Positions 47,258 to 57,639 of a stretch of DNA of 64,000 nt are shown here, piece by piece. Position numbers and translations under genes: made by a program. Where the stretch lies: the NCBI GenBank assembly GCA_036785325.1, contig JAXIVH010000024.1, forward strand, positions 2,773,340-2,837,339, written 5' to 3'. The DNA is from Urophycis tenuis (Eukaryota > Chordata > Actinopteri > Gadiformes > Phycidae). The notes under the pieces are model-generated. The model was not told the origin of the DNA. It worked only from the letters and a program-made list of their open reading frames with translations, and ran no database searches. Every line of letters begins with the position of its first letter. Positions within the stretch are counted from its first letter, which is position 1.

Positions 47258-47505
47258 GCAGGACAGTTTAGTGGTTAGGGCAGGGGTTCCCAACCGTGGG
47301 GTCCCCCGATATGCATATGGGGTCATATGGGATTGCTGACATGAGGAATAGATATTTCATGGGTTCAGAACCACTGTTTAGGGCGTGTCACAGTCAAAAG
47401 GTTGTGGGTGTGAACCCCGTGGAGGCATCCTTGAGCCTTCTCATTAAAATGTCATTACAAATCACCGGGCGCTTTGGATCGAAGTGGCTGCTAAATTCTA
47501 CATCT
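47258..47505 (+). mobile_element. tRNA-derived SINE, interrupted
   Basis: The head starts GGACAGTTTAGTGGTTAGGG and continues after the inserted MITE as GCGTGTCACAGTCAAAAGGT, then a B-box-like GGGTGTGAACCCC (about 47406-47418). The body GGCATCCTTGAGCC and the tail CGCTTTGGATCGAAGTGGCT then GCTAAATTC correspond to the standard tail (CGCTTTGGATAAAAGCGTCT then GCTAAATG). It is diverged but complete. Confidence 0.7.
47281..47376. mobile_element. hAT-like MITE inserted in the SINE head
   Basis: A segment of about 95 bases begins CAGGGGTTCCCAACC and ends GGTTCAGAACCACTG. The termini match as inverted repeats at 12 of 15 positions. It is bounded by TTAGGGC on both sides (47275-47281 and 47378-47384; eight bases if one mismatch is allowed), as expected for the 8-bp target duplication of hAT transposons. 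CAGGGGTTCCCAAC...GAACCACTG termini are a familiar vertebrate hAT form. The insert encodes nothing. Confidence 0.75.
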
Positions 47506-48521
47506 TTTTTTTTTGTTTATAGATTTGATGGTTAGCTGGATCAGCAGAAACAAGACACAAGGCAGTGGTTCTGATGAGTAAAGACTACAAAATCCTGAGC
47601 TCTGTGTGAATGAATTAAACCTGATGTATTTAATGAGGTTTGTCTGCCAGACCATCTACTTTGTGATGCAAGCTCCCAAGATACATACAAGCAGCTTATG
47701 TTGAATTATTCCTTCACAAGGCCAGTGGCTGATATATAGTTTGAAACATAGTCAGTGTTCATGGATCCCTTGTAGAGTCTTGGCAGGTTCAGCGGTTGGA
47801 GTTTGGTGTTAATTATTGGTGGTGTTCCCATTGAGAGGCATCATACACCACAGTGACAGCTTAAACATGCATGGTAATCTCAACGAGTTGAGCAGTGTTT
47901 GAAACCTCAACATTAATTACGTTGAAAGTGAGTAAAGTAACATATTTACTGCCATGCTATGCACAAATATGGTGCACAGACATTGTGTACACATACATAC
48001 TACATCTGAACACAAATCACACATGAGGCACGCTGCAATGAGATGCACTAGAGTCACTGCTGAGTTTTAGCTGGTTAGCATATTAAGTTAAAGACGGTTG
48101 CCTCACTCCCCGGGTGTTTGCAGTTTGTCGGTGGGTAAATATAACATAAAATGTGAGCTAAAGTGTAAGTAAACCCTGACTTTAACAGGAGTGCTAAACA
48201 AATTAATCTGAAGCTAAAAAAAGGCTCACATTTGCCCGAGCAAGGGTGCACAAGGAGAGCTACCACTCTGGGAAAACGCTTTGAGCCGGAACTATCACAA
48301 CCCTCACATTTCACAGAATTTCCCCCGTTTGACAACATTTTTGTCAAAGATGGCACAGAACTGTTCGCCGACACATGAGGCCCAAACAGAATGGTTTTCA
48401 ACTGGAAAAAACGTGATTTTGGGGGATTTACCTACCCTTCAAAGAGAGAAGGTCACCACCCTTAGTTCCCGTGGCGAACAGAACATTGAGCGAGCCGCGG
48501 TTCTTCCCCTCCGTGCTGCAG
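47506..48521. other. No gene seen before the candidate exon
   Basis: Unique sequence. It ends in the pyrimidine tract TTCTTCCCCTCCGTGCTGCAG that precedes the candidate exon. Confidence 0.5.
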
Positions 48522-48663
48522 GCTGACACCCGCTGTCTTGGGGGAACCAGGTCTCTAAATAATGACCTTCAGACTGCAGGTGCCGGGGGTGGCGTCTCCC
48601 CTTCGCTGATCCCAGATAAACAACCAAAGCTGATGGAGCTGAATGAGGATGACAGAGCTACAG
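48522..48663 (+). CDS. Candidate internal coding exon A (partial gene)
   Basis: 142 bases are preceded by TTCTTCCCCTCCGTGCTGCAG (a good 3' splice site) and followed by GTAAAC. Only one of three frames is open; it includes TRSLNNDLQTAGAGGG and SLIPDKQPKLMELNEDDRAT, a charged, natural-looking sequence. The exon starts on a codon boundary and ends one base into a codon. It can therefore splice to the 63.39-kb candidate in frame, or follow the 5.64-kb mini-exon if that uses its GTGAGT donor. No domain is recognised. Confidence 0.33.
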
Positions 48664-49583
48664 GTAAACAGCTGGGAGGAGGGCTGCTTACATGGTGGTG
48701 CACAACAATTATTCCTTTATTGAGTGTAAGCATAATTTAATTATGTCACTAAAAAATGTGCTGTGCAACGCCATGTATAGTCGCTGCATATAGACTACAT
48801 TAAATTGGTGTTATGTTGCATATATTGGTGTTATGGGTACATATCAAGTCACACATATAATTAGATTACATTGACATGATTGCACATATCTTCATGCACA
48901 CTTTATGCTAATTTGTGGATGTGTGTGCAGTCACACATGCACTAAGTCACTAAGTCACACACGCACTAAACTTTGTTTTTCTCGTCGAACCCATGGACAG
49001 TAAATGTGAATGCCCACACATGCAGGTGCAAGTGCATGCACATACAGTATGTTAGAGTGGTCTCGACAGAGAATGGCAACATGAGGATGGTCTCCTATTG
49101 ATCCCTGGTCTCCCGGGAACACTTAAGACTACCTCAACATCGGCTAGTGTGTGGGGGACGTGTGCGCTCCGGCGTTGGTGTTGTGTGCGTAGTTTCTGTT
49201 ACTGAGGATGTGTTTTATTGTAACTGTTAGTGTATGTATTATTGATCTAAGACTCCACAATGCTGGTCACGTGACACTCCTCCAATCAGTAGCCACGACC
49301 TGCAGTCCACACGTCCATTCCCCATAAACACCTGTGTATTCATGTTGTTTTGTGTGCGTGTGATTGTCTTCTTGTGTTTGTTTGAGTTTCTTCCGATTCC
49401 TTAACTCAAACACAACAATGGTAACATGTTCTGTGCGTGTGGATTTGTATGGCTATTGTATGCGTCCTTGTTTTAAACCGTTAGTGTGTGTGTTTCCGCT
49501 GCTGCATAACTGTTCTGGATACAGTGTCATGACTTGAAATCCACAATTTGACAAGACTGTGTACTGTTTTGTTCCTGCATCAG
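48664..49583. other. No gene seen
   Basis: Unique sequence with many CACAC/TGTG-rich patches but no clean microsatellite and no exon-like frame. Confidence 0.5.
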
Positions 49584-49730
49584 AACTCCACAGCTCGCCT
49601 ATCATAAGGAAACCATAGAACACAGGACATCTCCCACCCCTCCAGACCTCATTCCAGCTGCTCCCAGCAGGTCGTCTGACAAAATCCCCTCCCTGGCCCA
49701 AAACAACGCTGATAAAAACTCATCTCCAGG
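49584..49730 (+). CDS. Candidate internal coding exon D (partial gene)
   Basis: 147 bases are preceded by TTTTGTTCCTGCATCAG and followed by GTATCAG. The open frame has one leading base, then TPQLAYHKETIEHRTSPTPP and DLIPAAPSRSSDKIPSLAQN, a Ser/Pro-rich disordered-type sequence. It leaves two bases (GG) at the end. The other two frames have stops. The donor is weak at +4 to +6. The exon joins in phase to the 55.04-kb candidate, and can receive the 5.64-kb mini-exon through its GTATGT donor. The frame also stays open for about 50 codons past the donor, so chance is not excluded. Confidence 0.28.
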
Positions 49731-50384
49731 GTATCAGTATGACCAACAAACCTGTCCTGTACACCTGCCCTTATTCCACATGACACTTTGTCCAATCTTT
49801 TCTTTTCTGTGCTGTTGTTGTATGTTGTGTTTTTTATGTTGTTTGTCTGAAGACCGATCTGTCAGTCCTGTTGGAGAATAATGAAATGTGAATTTAGTGT
49901 ATAGAGTCAAGTTATCCATCTTGTCAGTGCATTTAATATGTTTCAACCTTTAGGACTCAATGGCTTGATTGTGTGTGTGTGGTCAAGAGTGTGGGGATAC
50001 AGTCAAACGTTCTGAATCACAGTTTGATTCCCAGGCATGTTTCATTCATATTTTCAGTGCTTGAAAAGGCTTTCAACGGCCACCACTGAAAGTTGAATTA
50101 GATGAATGTTATCTGTATGCAACGCATGTGTGCGCACTCCACTCCCAACCACGTTCATTAGTGTTGAAGTTCACAGACGCATCATGTTAATGCATGTAAT
50201 AGACGTGTTTAATAGGCCTGTGTTGTCGAGTTTCGGTGGCTTTGTTTGCTTGCTGTGCTTTTGCGTGTCTTATTTAGGTCTGTGTTGCTATCTTGAGTTC
50301 CTCCAAAAATGTGTGTGTAATTTGTGCGGCTGCACGCCCAGAATTTATTTTTACAAATGCATATCATGAGTGCATATGTTGTTA
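49731..50384. other. No gene seen
   Basis: Unique sequence. Only short frames of 70-87 codons without motifs. Confidence 0.5.
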
Positions 50385-50470
50385 CCATGGGGGGCCCCCG
50401 GTGGGAATGGAACCCCCAACCTTGGCGGCTATAATGCTGTGCTCTGCCAGTGGAGCAAAGGTTCATCACA
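50385..50470 (-). mobile_element. tRNA-like SINE head fragment
   Basis: On the minus strand CTCCACTGGCAGAGCACAGC and AAGGTTGGGGGTTCCATTCC resemble an A-box/B-box pair of a tRNA-derived SINE (B box GGTTCCATTCC). A GC-rich GGGGGCCCCCC segment follows. No clear tail is seen. Confidence 0.45.
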
Positions 50471-52874
50471 TCGTATTTGTGATGGATTTGTCTATGATAT
50501 GCTTGTCTGTACATGCCTGTGTTCCAAATCAATATCTTGGATTATTTTTAGTTCAGGTTTGCCGGGTGTCTATCAGTGTTTGCAACAATCCTACACCTGC
50601 TTGTAGCTTTCGTTGGTATCCACTTAACAGGGGCTTAATTAACATTGTTTTCATGTATGAGTATACATGAAGGCTAAATTAGCCAATAAAAAAGTTTAAA
50701 TTCATTTAATTTGTTTTAAAGTTACTGCTCTCGCTTTCTAAAAAGCTTTATTTAATTGTATTTATTTTAAATTATCTTAATTGTTGGGCCTCGTTCTGTC
50801 ACTCCCCTGATTTAATTACAACCTGTATTTTTGAAGATGTTATTCATAGCATTTCTTTTTCATCTCACAAGCATACTGGTGAGAGGCTCATTTCAGGATA
50901 ATTATACAAACGTTAAGTGTCTGCTAGTCATTGCAAAATCCAATCTGTCAATAGTAATCTGTGTCTTAGTTTGGCTTGCCTGTGCGACGGCTACCCTATG
51001 TGTCTGTGCTTGCTGTGCGTTTCTTTTCAAATGTCCTTTTGTCGATTTTACCACAAATAACAGCCAGTAACAAAGGACACACCTGAACTGTGAATAGTAC
51101 AATAAATGTAACACCAAAAAAAGTTTGACTTGCCAACTGTGTAAAGGAGTACTGTGTTGTATGGCCAACCCTTAACAAGCTATTAACCACCGTCGAGTTA
51201 AGACAACGCGTGAAGCCCTGCTCCAGGAGACAGCAGATGTTGGACAAGAAGCCTTTGGTACAACAGGTTGGTAATTACTGAGGAGACGGGGAGATTCCCG
51301 CTGCCTCTCATTGACTGACCTCAACACCAAACACATATCCCGTTGCCACGGTGATGTTCTGCTTATATTTGTCCTTGCTGGAAATGTTAACAATGGACCA
51401 TTTCACCGTTCACCGACAATAGAATTGTAATAGTCAGCCAAAGAGTAAAAAAATAAGATCAAATATGAATCCTTTCTGTTCAATGTTATGCTGGTATTGT
51501 ATGCTGCCATTGCACATTGCCGCAAATATTTGAGTGACCAAAGTATCCTTTGTTTGGTATTCAGTTATTATGGCATTATTCAAAAGCCGTTGGTTGTAGT
51601 TGTTAGTACACCATCATCCTTTACATTAGGTTGCCTTTAAGATGGACAGGAGGCCGAGCGAAGACAGCCAGTGTGTTTAAGTAGCAAGCACAAATTAACA
51701 AAAACCTGAATGGAAAACCTATGATGAAATGCACAGTAACACCATTTTTTTTAAAAAACAAGCCACATATAATACTAGACTTTATAAACATACATCAGGA
51801 GTGTAGCAGTTTTATTTACTCTGCCGTCGAGAGGTGTTTGAGGAACTCTGTACATTTTGGGAAATATAAAGTAAACACAAGCAATGAAAATAATGCCAGG
51901 GGGTGATTTACTTTAAGGTAATTAATTCAATAGCTCCACAAAACCAGTTTGTTAGGGCCTAACATAGTTGACCTACTTGGTCCAGAATTTAATAAACAAT
52001 AATTTAATTAATTTTTCTGAAGACAAAGCGAAAAAGTCACCTTTTCCACAACATAAATGTAATTTACTTAATCTTTCCACTCCTATATTGTGGGGGTGCA
52101 GAACGTAACCAGCGTCTTGTGAGCATTTCTTTACAGGCGGAGATGAAAAGACGAAACACATTCACCATTAGCTCCAGAGCGCGCCATCTTTCCTTAAAGC
52201 AGGGGAAGATGGGATACTTCATTTGTTTATGGAGATTTCTTTTAATGAACTATTCAAATTTACTTTCGGGAACATAAAGATTATCTCAAGCATGAAATTT
52301 GAAATGATGTATTTGTCCTTTCCAATGTGAAATTAAAAAAAGGACGGTTCAGAGACTTTTGTCCATTCTTCTTTGTACATTTATTGTTATCGGTTAATGG
52401 TTAATGATTGGTTAAGCACATGACAGTTAATGGTCAGAATTGTTTCTAAATTAGCATTCCTGCCTTTCTCTGCCTCAGAAACTTGACCGGTGGTTTATCC
52501 AATGAGTGAATTCAGGTAAAGGTTAAAGAATGAAGGGGCATCTTTCTCAAGAATGCGTGGGGATTGGCTGCAGACATTGGGGATGGAATGCAGTACCTTT
52601 TGGCTCGGAGTCATTCACCCAAGCCACTCCACTTCCCTGCCCCATGTTGTTTGTAGACATTGCTGTTTGTGTGTCATCTTTTGCTTCATATTGTTCGAAA
52701 ATGTCTGTGAGTCACCTTGTTTTTTGTAATTTTGAACTCTTAACCATAGAATATCGGCAACATCATGGTTCACACTGATACTGTATGTTTTTTTTATTAT
52801 TTTTTTTACTAGGTTGAGAAAGTTCATATTGTTCAGTCCAATTTTGATTGCACCTATTGATTGTTTTCTCAGTG
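50471..52874. other. No gene seen; RFX-like site at 51.35 kb
   Basis: AT-rich unique sequence. GTTGCCACGGTGAT (about 51341-51354) resembles an RFX X-box. No frame with splice support. Confidence 0.5.
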
Positions 52875-52925
52875 TATCTTGTAAGTGGCTTGGTCAAAAG
52901 CGTCTGCTTAATCACTGAATGCTAA
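52875..52925 (+). mobile_element. SINE tail relic
   Basis: TATCTTGTAAGTGGCTTGG followed by TCAAAAGCGTCTGCTTAATC is the plus-oriented SINE tail with few changes. The body upstream is not recognisable. Confidence 0.65.
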
Positions 52926-53555
52926 TGGTAATGACAATGTGCTGTGGCGTGTCTACACTGCCACATTGGGGTGGGAATCCTTCACTGTGGGAGTGCAGGG
53001 GAGGGGTTTAACCACCATGGACCACTTGAACCCAACCGGTGTGTTTACTCTCAGCCAATGGGAAAACACAACACTGAAGGCTTCCACCACATGACAGATC
53101 AATACCCCAAACACGTTATAAATCACGGCGTGGCCTGCTTTGTGTCGGCAAAATGGACTCCTCTGCATTGATTTCTGCATAGATCTAATAAGGGGGCCAT
53201 CAACAGGCGTACGGGATCACTTGGCTGCCGTCTAAATGAGGCTCTGCTGGTGTTGTAATCGTAGATCTCTCCATTACAACATCTCTCCTCATGGAGGTTA
53301 ACTGTGGGGCCTCTCAGTCCTCATAACAACAGAGCACTGGTTGTGGAACTGTAGATGGAGCAAAGGGAAGCGAATGGAATTTGAGTTGTTATGGGGGAAT
53401 TGGCTATCGATCTCCATTTAGGAGATTCAAAAAATAAAATGTGTTGCCAAGTGTCCCAGTGAGATTTGAAATGGAAAAATAGCATGGAGAGGTGGTGAGC
53501 TGTTGAGCTTTGAAAAAAACTATTTAATAGCACAATGTCATCAATTTTACTATAA
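52926..53555. other. No gene seen
   Basis: Unique sequence between two SINE remnants. Confidence 0.5.
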
Positions 53556-53725
53556 AGTCATTTAGCAGGTGCCTTTGTCCAAAGCATCCTCACGATTCCA
53601 TAAACATGGCATTAAGAAGCAAGTGGGGGGCTAGGCATCTTCATTTGGATGTTTAAGTTAGAAATGGGGATGGGATCAAACCCAGTCCACAGTCAAACAC
53701 CCTAGTCACTGGACTGTCCATTTGT
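53556..53725 (-). mobile_element. Decayed tRNA-derived SINE
   Basis: AAAGTCATTTAGCAGGTGCC then TTTGTCCAAAGCATCCTCAC is the minus-oriented tail. Toward the right GGGATCAAACCCAGTCC is a degenerate B box complement, and TAGTCACTGGACTGTCC is the A-box side. Confidence 0.65.
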
Positions 53726-55035
53726 CTGTAGTGAAACCATAAAACTTTACCCATTAATGCTGCCCATTAAGCGCCGTGATTAACTTCATAAACTAGTGAT
53801 TAGATGTTAGTTCTTGAGTCTCGTTCCAGAGCGAACTGCAGCGGGTGAATTGGGATGCATGGCTCGGTGTATGGGCTGTGATGATACCACAAGTCCCTGA
53901 AGAGCCTTGAAGCATCCTCTCTTCTTTCCTTAATCAAGTAATCAAGCTCTTGAACGTGAACGTAATCAGCCCATTAAGACGGCCTTCCACCCCCGACGGA
54001 CTCAAGAGGCCCCCCCCCCCACTTCACTGCCTTCGCAGCAAAGTTACTCCGGCAAAGAAAAGTTGGGTACCCCCGGCGACGGCGGTTGACATGTCTGCTC
54101 CCTCATCCATTACATCTATGAGCTTCTGTCCCTGTGATGCTAATCAGACAAATGGTGTTTACGATGCATCGGGAAACTGAAAGCGGTAGAGGGAGGCGGC
54201 GCCAACTGTCCCGTAGACGGGGCGCCTCTTCCTTTCAGAAGACACCAAGCAACAACACCTGGTGAGGCAAACAACAGGTACGCCATCATCTGGCACATCT
54301 GGGAGAACTCCTGGAGAACCAAAGGGGGGGGGCGCCCACACTGTTCTCAAAGCCTGCCTGATCATAGATTAATAACAATGTTTTTGTTCGCCCGCCTGTC
54401 CATCTTTCTGTCTGCCTACCTGTCTGCCTCTTGCAAAATCATGGCACAATTGTGAGCGCATCTGTATGCAATTCACACATTCACATTATAAATACCCCTA
54501 AAGACTTGAAATAATGGCGTTCAGCTGCGACTGCAATCCGAGACTAATTATCGTTACCACGGTAATAGATAAATCCCCACTGATTATTCGGTGTAAAAGT
54601 CTATGTTTTGTCACAATCACAAAGACCCGATATATAACAGTCGGAGTGGGTAGAAGAATCTGTCTCTTCAAAGAGCATATGTTTGGATAATTAGCTTGCC
54701 CAAACAATTTACATTTTAGACACCTCTACAATTATTTCCATTTCTGTGTTCTGGGGAGAAAGCGAGAGGGAGAGAGAGAGAGACACAGGGGGAGGGAGAG
54801 CGAGAGCAGGGAGGTTAAAGAAATAAATTAAGATGGAAAAACGCAAGAGGGTGGCGTCTGGGATGAGGGAGGGGGGAGGGCCAGGATGAGAGAATGAAAC
54901 GGATACGGTGGGGGGTGTAAAATATTTTTTCCCCTCCAAAGGAAGGGAACTCAATTGCTTGGCACAGCAAGGTGTAAATAAAGTAGACAATTAATCGGAG
55001 ATGGATTCAAGTGGGTGTACATCCTCCCCCTCCAG
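53726..55035. other. No gene seen; RFX-like site at 54.55 kb
   Basis: GTTACCACGGTAAT at 54553-54566 is a near-palindromic X-box/EF-C-like motif. A G+A-rich patch lies at 54760-54910. The sequence ends in GTACATCCTCCCCCTCCAG ahead of the next candidate exon. Confidence 0.5.
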
Positions 55036-55145
55036 GATGATGAACGCTCATCGAGTCGGCTTCATCTGGCGGAATGCACCACCGGCTTCCACCTCCATTG
55101 ATGAAACCAACCGTTGCGAGACAGCCAGCGCTCAGATCAAGAATG
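55036..55145 (+). CDS. Candidate internal coding exon B (partial gene)
   Basis: 110 bases between a strong acceptor (TACATCCTCCCCCTCCAG) and a good donor (AATG then GTAATT). A single frame is open: one leading base, then MMNAHRVGFIWRNAPPASTS and IDETNRCETASAQIKN, one base left over. The other frames contain stops. Phase matches the 49.58-kb candidate upstream (GG plus G gives Gly) and the 63.39-kb candidate downstream (G plus TG gives Val). No protein family is recognised. The splice signals are among the best in the window. Confidence 0.38.
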
Positions 55146-55950
55146 GTAATTGTTTTGTATTTTAATTGAACCGCTTACTACAGAGCACTGATAAGCGGAT
55201 GTCAGCTGTTGTGTCATCAAACAAAGAAAACGTAACAGGAATGAAACTGAGTGGACCGTTAACAGCCAATCTACAGACCGCTTTGTGCAAAGAGCTGTTG
55301 AGTTCTTTGATTTGACATACAGCCGCGTACAGGTCTGTTATATTATATATATAGTACTATTACTAAACCCAGTAAACAAAAGTTTACCCATACCTGTATG
55401 GAACTTAAGAGTGTTGTTTGTAAGAGTCAATAAAAATAGAAAAATGTTATATACGGCACAAACAAAAGTATTTCATGACAACACAAAGCTCACAGGCGGC
55501 TTCCCACCGGGCACAACATAAAGTCCCTTTATCTGCTTCCACTGTACGCTTCAATCTCCAAGATGCTGTGATCTGAAGTAGAGAAGGCTTTAAAAAGTGA
55601 CACATTTAAAATGTTATTTACACAATCATATGTATTTCCTGTGTGACATGAGGAATCCATTTCTCCTTGTTTCAGCATGGCTGAGTGAACTGGACTTTGA
55701 TTTGACACCTTCATTTCCCTTGCTTGTCTCTCAGCCTCACTTTTATTTGCTATCACTATATTATAAATGTACCTTTCCTTTCATTTACTCTGTAATATTC
55801 TATATTTTCCCCTCCTTTACATTTTTCTAATTTTTTTGTGCCTCCTCTCGTAATGCTGCTTGTATGATTGTTTTCCCTCTGGTCTGTCCTTTCATCCTTT
55901 TAAAAACAAGTCGGTCAGAGTGACAGAACGCCTTCAACACCTCGATTCAG
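55146..55950. other. No gene seen
   Basis: AT-rich intron-like sequence. Frames of 75-78 codons show no motif. Confidence 0.5.
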
Positions 55951-56016
55951 AACATCTGCATTAGAGGTGACATCACAAATCAAAACATCTTCATTAGAGA
56001 CAACGTCACAAATCAG
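55951..56016. repeat. Two-copy 33-bp direct repeat
   Basis: AACATCTGCATTAGAGGTGA and CATCACAAATCAA (55951-55983) are followed at once by AACATCTTCATTAGAGACAA and CGTCACAAATCAG. Both carry a CRE-like half site (GACATCAC, AACGTCAC). More distant relatives (GGCATCACAG, GTGATGTCACAG) lie at about 56080 and 56149. Confidence 0.75.
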
Positions 56017-56754
56017 AATTTGAGTGAGGAAAGATTACCTTGCGAATCACAACGCGTGTTCAATTAGATTTTGAGATGGCATCACAGTTTTGAATGTGCG
56101 TCAAACATCTGATTAGAATGACATACATCTGAGTGGACTGTCCCACTTGTGATGTCACAGAGCGGTACATTTCTGGAAGATAATAGATTTTAAAATGCCT
56201 TGTAATAGCTGCTCAACCTCACAACTGGCGGTGAAACACTGACCCTTTAAAGGGATGCTGGCTTTGAGTATGCATCAGTAAAAACTTATACATTATTCAG
56301 TCACATTTACAAATGAGGAAGATCAAAGGAGTGAAATACCTGAGGATCAGGAGTTGGATAAGGTGTGCTAACACTCAAAACCCCAGGAAGCGAAGACCAG
56401 ATGGCAAGATGGTCAGTCTAATTGTCCACTCTGCTGTTATTTCTTATTGGTGCTTTACACAACCCCAACGTGGACATAAAAGCTTGCTAATCACAGTATA
56501 ACGATCTACGTTATGAAAACCTCTTGATCAGCCCATTTAGCTGTTTTTGTTTATCCATCATGTTATCCATTAAATGTTTTTCTTTCTCCTCTAAAATGTC
56601 TTACTTTGCGTAACAATAATGTCATCTTTGAATTTATGAACACAATTTGATTTCATGTCCCCAGGGTTTGCTCCATCCAAACAGGTTCCCACGTGACATC
56701 ACAAGCACAAGTGCTGCAATAGGGAACAAACCATAGACTATGAACCACAACGGG
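56017..56754. other. No gene seen
   Basis: Unique sequence between the direct repeat and a SINE. Confidence 0.5.
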
Positions 56755-56935
56755 GGCAGGTCAGGTTGGTGGTTAATGGGGTTTGAGTCCCAGCTGAGAG
56801 CTACTGGGTTCGATCTCCAATGTTCAGTCTCGAGGCATCTTTGAGCAAGATTCCCTAACCCCAACCTGCTCCTTAATGACATGTATCTAAAAAGAAATTT
56901 CACTTTGCCTGCTAAATTACTGAATAGTAATTGAA
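56755..56935 (+). mobile_element. Decayed tRNA-derived SINE
   Basis: GGTCAGGTTGGTGGTTAATG begins the head. CTGGGTTCGATCTCC (about 56806-56820) is a well kept B box. CATCTTTGAGCAAGATTCCC then TAACCCCAACCTGCTCC is the body, and GCCTGCTAAATTACTGAATAG is the tail. Confidence 0.7.
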
Positions 56936-57379
56936 GACCAAAGGGAGAAGCAATAAAGATCCAAAGCAAACAGCGAACAGGGTGTTCCTCCTAATGTAAA
57001 TGCATTTCAAGTAGCCTGCCTCATTTAAACAAAGCATCACCCACCGATTCTCCCACTCACTAAAACACATCTCAGGGTGGAATATGGACTATGTTTTCTT
57101 CCAGCACATAATGTCCTATGAGGCAAACACTGTTTATTTTGCATATGTTTTGTTAGCATACAAAATGTAGCCACTACACAACACAGCCGCAGGGAGGGCG
57201 AGACCGCAACATACGTCAAGCAAAACGAACATGCTAATGAAAGGACAGCGAGCCGTGGCGGCGTGTGTTTAAAACACGTGGGAGAGTGAGCCTGGATCAT
57301 AACGGCGTGTCCTCTATCAGGTCCTCCCCTCCATCCATTTCCCTGTGCTGCCCCCACACACACCGTGCACCGCAGGGGG
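56936..57379. other. No gene seen
   Basis: Unique sequence becoming GC-rich to the right. Confidence 0.5.
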
Positions 57380-57560
57380 TTCCCCTGGAAGTTTGTTGCA
57401 GAAACTTTGTGAGTTGCGGCGCGGCGCTGCCTGCAGCCACCCGGGGAGACACTAACCAGAACACAGGATATGAGGTCACAGCGTGAGACGTGTTGCCGTG
57501 GCAACCCTCGGCGGGCAGGCCTCTGGACCACGCCGCCGCAAATAAATCTCTCACCGGGCT
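57380..57560. promoter_or_regulatory. CpG-rich segment with a canonical RFX X-box
   Basis: About a dozen CpG dinucleotides occur in 180 bases (GCGGCGCGGCGC, CTCGGCGGGC, CACGCCGCCGC), whereas the surrounding tens of kilobases are CpG-poor. GTTGCCGTGGCAAC at 57492-57505 is a perfect inverted-repeat X-box of the kind bound by RFX factors. No TATA box or strong splice donor is visible, so this may be an enhancer or an internal promoter. Confidence 0.45.
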
Positions 57561-57613
57561 GTCACCTGGTGGTTGTCTCTCTGTGTGTGTGTGTGTTGGG
57601 ATGGGTTGGCAGC

Positions 57614-57636
57614 GGGGGAGGGGGTGGGGGGGGGGG
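57614..57636 (+). other. G-quadruplex motif
   Basis: G tracts of 5, 5 and 11 bases separated by single A and T, following a TG-rich patch. It lies about 110 bases right of the CpG-rich X-box segment. Confidence 0.8.
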
Positions 57637-57639
57637 CTT

